DNA of 64,000 nucleotides from positions 62,001 to 126,000 of the forward strand of contig NZ_JAHZSS010000011.1 of NCBI RefSeq assembly GCF_019457915.1. Direction: 5' to 3'. Positions 61,544 through 64,000 of this stretch are shown here, piece after piece. The notes below the pieces were generated by a model, which ran no database searches, was not told the origin of the DNA, and saw only the letters and a list, made by a program, of their open reading frames with translations. The first letter of the stretch is position 1. Each line of letters starts with the position of its first letter. The translations under genes were made by a program, and so were the position numbers. Origin of the DNA: Neiella holothuriorum. GTDB lineage: Bacteria; Pseudomonadota; Gammaproteobacteria; Enterobacterales; Neiellaceae.

Positions 61544-63013
61544 TTAGCCGTTTACGACCATCGCTTCTTCTACCGCAGGCTTTTTCCACGGTGCAGTCAG
61601 CTTGTCCCAGCATGGGTTGTTCAATGTCATGTCCATGTCGCGAGCGAAAATGGCAAAGCCATCAAAGCCGTGATAAGGACCTGAGTAATCCCAGCTGTGC
61701 ATCTGACGGAACGGAACGCCCATTTTCTGGAAGATGTACTTTTCTTTAACACCCGCACCAATCAGATCTGGCTTGAGTTGCTCGGCGAATTTCTCCAGCT
61801 CATAGCCGGTGACATCGTCGTAAATCAAAGTGGCATCTTTCACTTCAGGAATGGTCTTGGTGTAGTCATCGTTGTGGGCAAATTCATAGCCGGTACCAAC
61901 AATTTCCATACCCAGATCTTCGTAGGCGCCAATCACGTGACGAGGGCGTAAACCACCGACATACAGCATGACTTTTTTGCCTTCCAGCAATGGCTTGTAC
62001 TTAGCAACAATGGGTTCCCACTGCTGGCGGTACTTAGCAATCACTTCTTCCGCTTTGGCCTGAATCGTTTCGTCGAAGAAGGCAGCAATCTTACGTAGTG
62101 ACTCTTCACACTTGGTTGGGCCAAACAGGTTGTATTCCATCCACGGCACACCGTACTTCTCTTCCATATGACGAGAGATGTAGTTCATTGAACGGTAACA
62201 GTGAATCAGGTTCAGCTTGACCTTAGGGCCGTTTTCTAGCTCAGCGATGGTGCCGTCACCAGACCATTGCGCGACAACGCGAAGACCGATTTCTTCAAGC
62301 AGAATACGCGAAGACCAAGCATCACCACCGATGTTGTAGTCACCAATAATGGCAACGTCATACGGTGTTGTTTCAATCTCTTTTTCTTCTGACTTGTCGA
62401 GGACGTAATCACGCAAAGTATCGTTGGCAATGTGGTGACCCAATGACTGGCTCACACCACGGAAACCTTCACAACGTACCGGTACGATGGTTTTGCCGAT
62501 TTCTTTGCCTTTAACTTTGGCAACAGCTTCGATGTCATCACCGATCAAACCTACCGGACATTCTGACTGAATCGAAATCCCCTTATGAAGCGGAAACAAG
62601 GTTTCGATTTCATCAACAATGGTGCTTAACTTCTTATCACCACCAAACACAATGTCACGCTCTTGGAAATCAGAGGTGAAGTTCATGGTGCCGAAGCTAT
62701 TAACGCCAGTCGTACCGGTGTAATAGTTACGACGGCCGGCACGCGAGTACTGACCACAACCAACAGGACCATGAGAAATATGGATCATGTCTTTGATTGG
62801 GCCCCACACCACGCCTTTAGAACCGGCGTAGGCACAACCACGGGCAGTCATTACACCCGGTAGAGATTTACGGTTAGCAGTGACACATTTTTTGCCTGCA
62901 GCATCGGTGTCATTTGCCGTTAAATGTTTCTGGCGATCTTTTTTCGCCTTGTCTGGGTAAACCTCAAGCACTTCACTGATGAGCGCCTGAGTTTCAGCTT
63001 TATCCATTGACAT
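61544..63013 (-). CDS. nifD: Nitrogenase MoFe protein alpha chain
   Basis: 489 residues. P-cluster Cys in [11 protein letters not shown] (around 60), GPVGCGQYS (around 86) and [12 protein letters not shown] (around 152). FeMo-cofactor residues: the Gln and His of [14 protein letters not shown] (like Gln191 and His195), Cys in [11 protein letters not shown] (like Cys275), Arg in [10 protein letters not shown] (like Arg359) and His in [14 protein letters not shown] (like His442). All the key ligands are present, so the Mo enzyme should be active. AGGAG before the ATG. 78 bases separate nifD and nifK. Confidence 0.98.
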   Translation of the reverse strand: MSMDKAETQALISEVLEVYPDKAKKDRQKHLTANDTDAAGKKCVTANRKSLPGVMTARGCAYAGSKGVVWGPIKDMIHISHGPVGCGQYSRAGRRNYYTGTTGVNSFGTMNFTSDFQERDIVFGGDKKLSTIVDEIETLFPLHKGISIQSECPVGLIGDDIEAVAKVKGKEIGKTIVPVRCEGFRGVSQSLGHHIANDTLRDYVLDKSEEKEIETTPYDVAIIGDYNIGGDAWSSRILLEEIGLRVVAQWSGDGTIAELENGPKVKLNLIHCYRSMNYISRHMEEKYGVPWMEYNLFGPTKCEESLRKIAAFFDETIQAKAEEVIAKYRQQWEPIVAKYKPLLEGKKVMLYVGGLRPRHVIGAYEDLGMEIVGTGYEFAHNDDYTKTIPEVKDATLIYDDVTGYELEKFAEQLKPDLIGAGVKEKYIFQKMGVPFRQMHSWDYSGPYHGFDGFAIFARDMDMTLNNPCWDKLTAPWKKPAVEEAMVVNG

Positions 63014-63063
63014 AGTCTTCTCCTGAGAAGTTAGCCGTTAGGGAAATTTGCTTGCTCAGTTGC

Positions 63064-64000
<937 letters not shown>

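Overview
The window reads as chromosomal DNA of a marine, Gram-negative gammaproteobacterium, probably near Alteromonadales or Oceanospirillales. The supporting traits are a long-form HisG, bifunctional HisB and HisIE, a DUF3718-type secreted protein, many lipoproteins, an alginate-lyase-type polysaccharide lyase and a molybdenum nitrogenase. Genus cannot be fixed from the sequence. No rRNA, tRNA, CRISPR array, complete insertion sequence or phage module was found.

Layout. 1-9.5 kb: part of an exopolysaccharide locus, with a partial membrane protein, Wzx-like flippase, Wzy/WaaL-like polymerase or ligase, GT2 glycosyltransferase, secreted beta-helix polysaccharide-active protein, and a tandem pair of HAD-plus-membrane fusion proteins. 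10-30.9 kb: housekeeping and accessory genes. These include a GCS2-type ligase with an AstE-like hydrolase, a 5'-nucleotidase lipoprotein, a crotonase, RadD, a YebC-family protein, a histidine kinase broken by one in-frame TAG next to an orphan solute-binding protein, a glycosyltransferase, two tandem alkaline phosphatases, an alpha/beta hydrolase with an M14-like peptidase, and a WaaP/RIO-like kinase. 31-41 kb: the histidine pathway, with a classical attenuator (leader peptide with five consecutive His) before hisGDCBHA; hisF-hisIE sit in a second unit beyond purC and a small secreted protein gene. 41-46.3 kb: an Fe-S protein, a PEP-CTERM lamin-tail protein, pyruvate kinase and an autoregulated membrane-protein/XRE pair with twin operators. 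46.5-57.5 kb: a polysaccharide cluster of GH3 beta-glucosidase, a 1429-residue PL6 lyase lipoprotein and a 1274-residue lectin-like lipoprotein containing a recent 702-bp duplication. 58.3-64 kb: a nitrogenase operon on the minus strand, nifH-nifD-nifK-nifT-nafY-DUF6129-like, running in from the right edge.

How it fits together. The cell appears to build and export its own polysaccharide, bind and degrade external uronate polysaccharide with surface lipoproteins, scavenge phosphate with three phosphatases, and fix nitrogen. That combination suits a particle- or algae-associated diazotroph with abundant carbon but little N and P. TAAGCG-type (LacI-like) boxes lie upstream of all three polysaccharide genes. 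A TGTCACGG-type (Pho-box-like) motif lies upstream of both phosphatase units. A CCTGCATA motif is shared by the two his units.

The most unusual items are the amber-interrupted kinase, the tandem HAD-membrane fusions in which one copy has lost the HAD nucleophile, the twin-operator XRE module, the PL6 and lectin lipoproteins sharing an N-terminal module, and two uncatalogued 50-residue ORFs in intergenic DNA.
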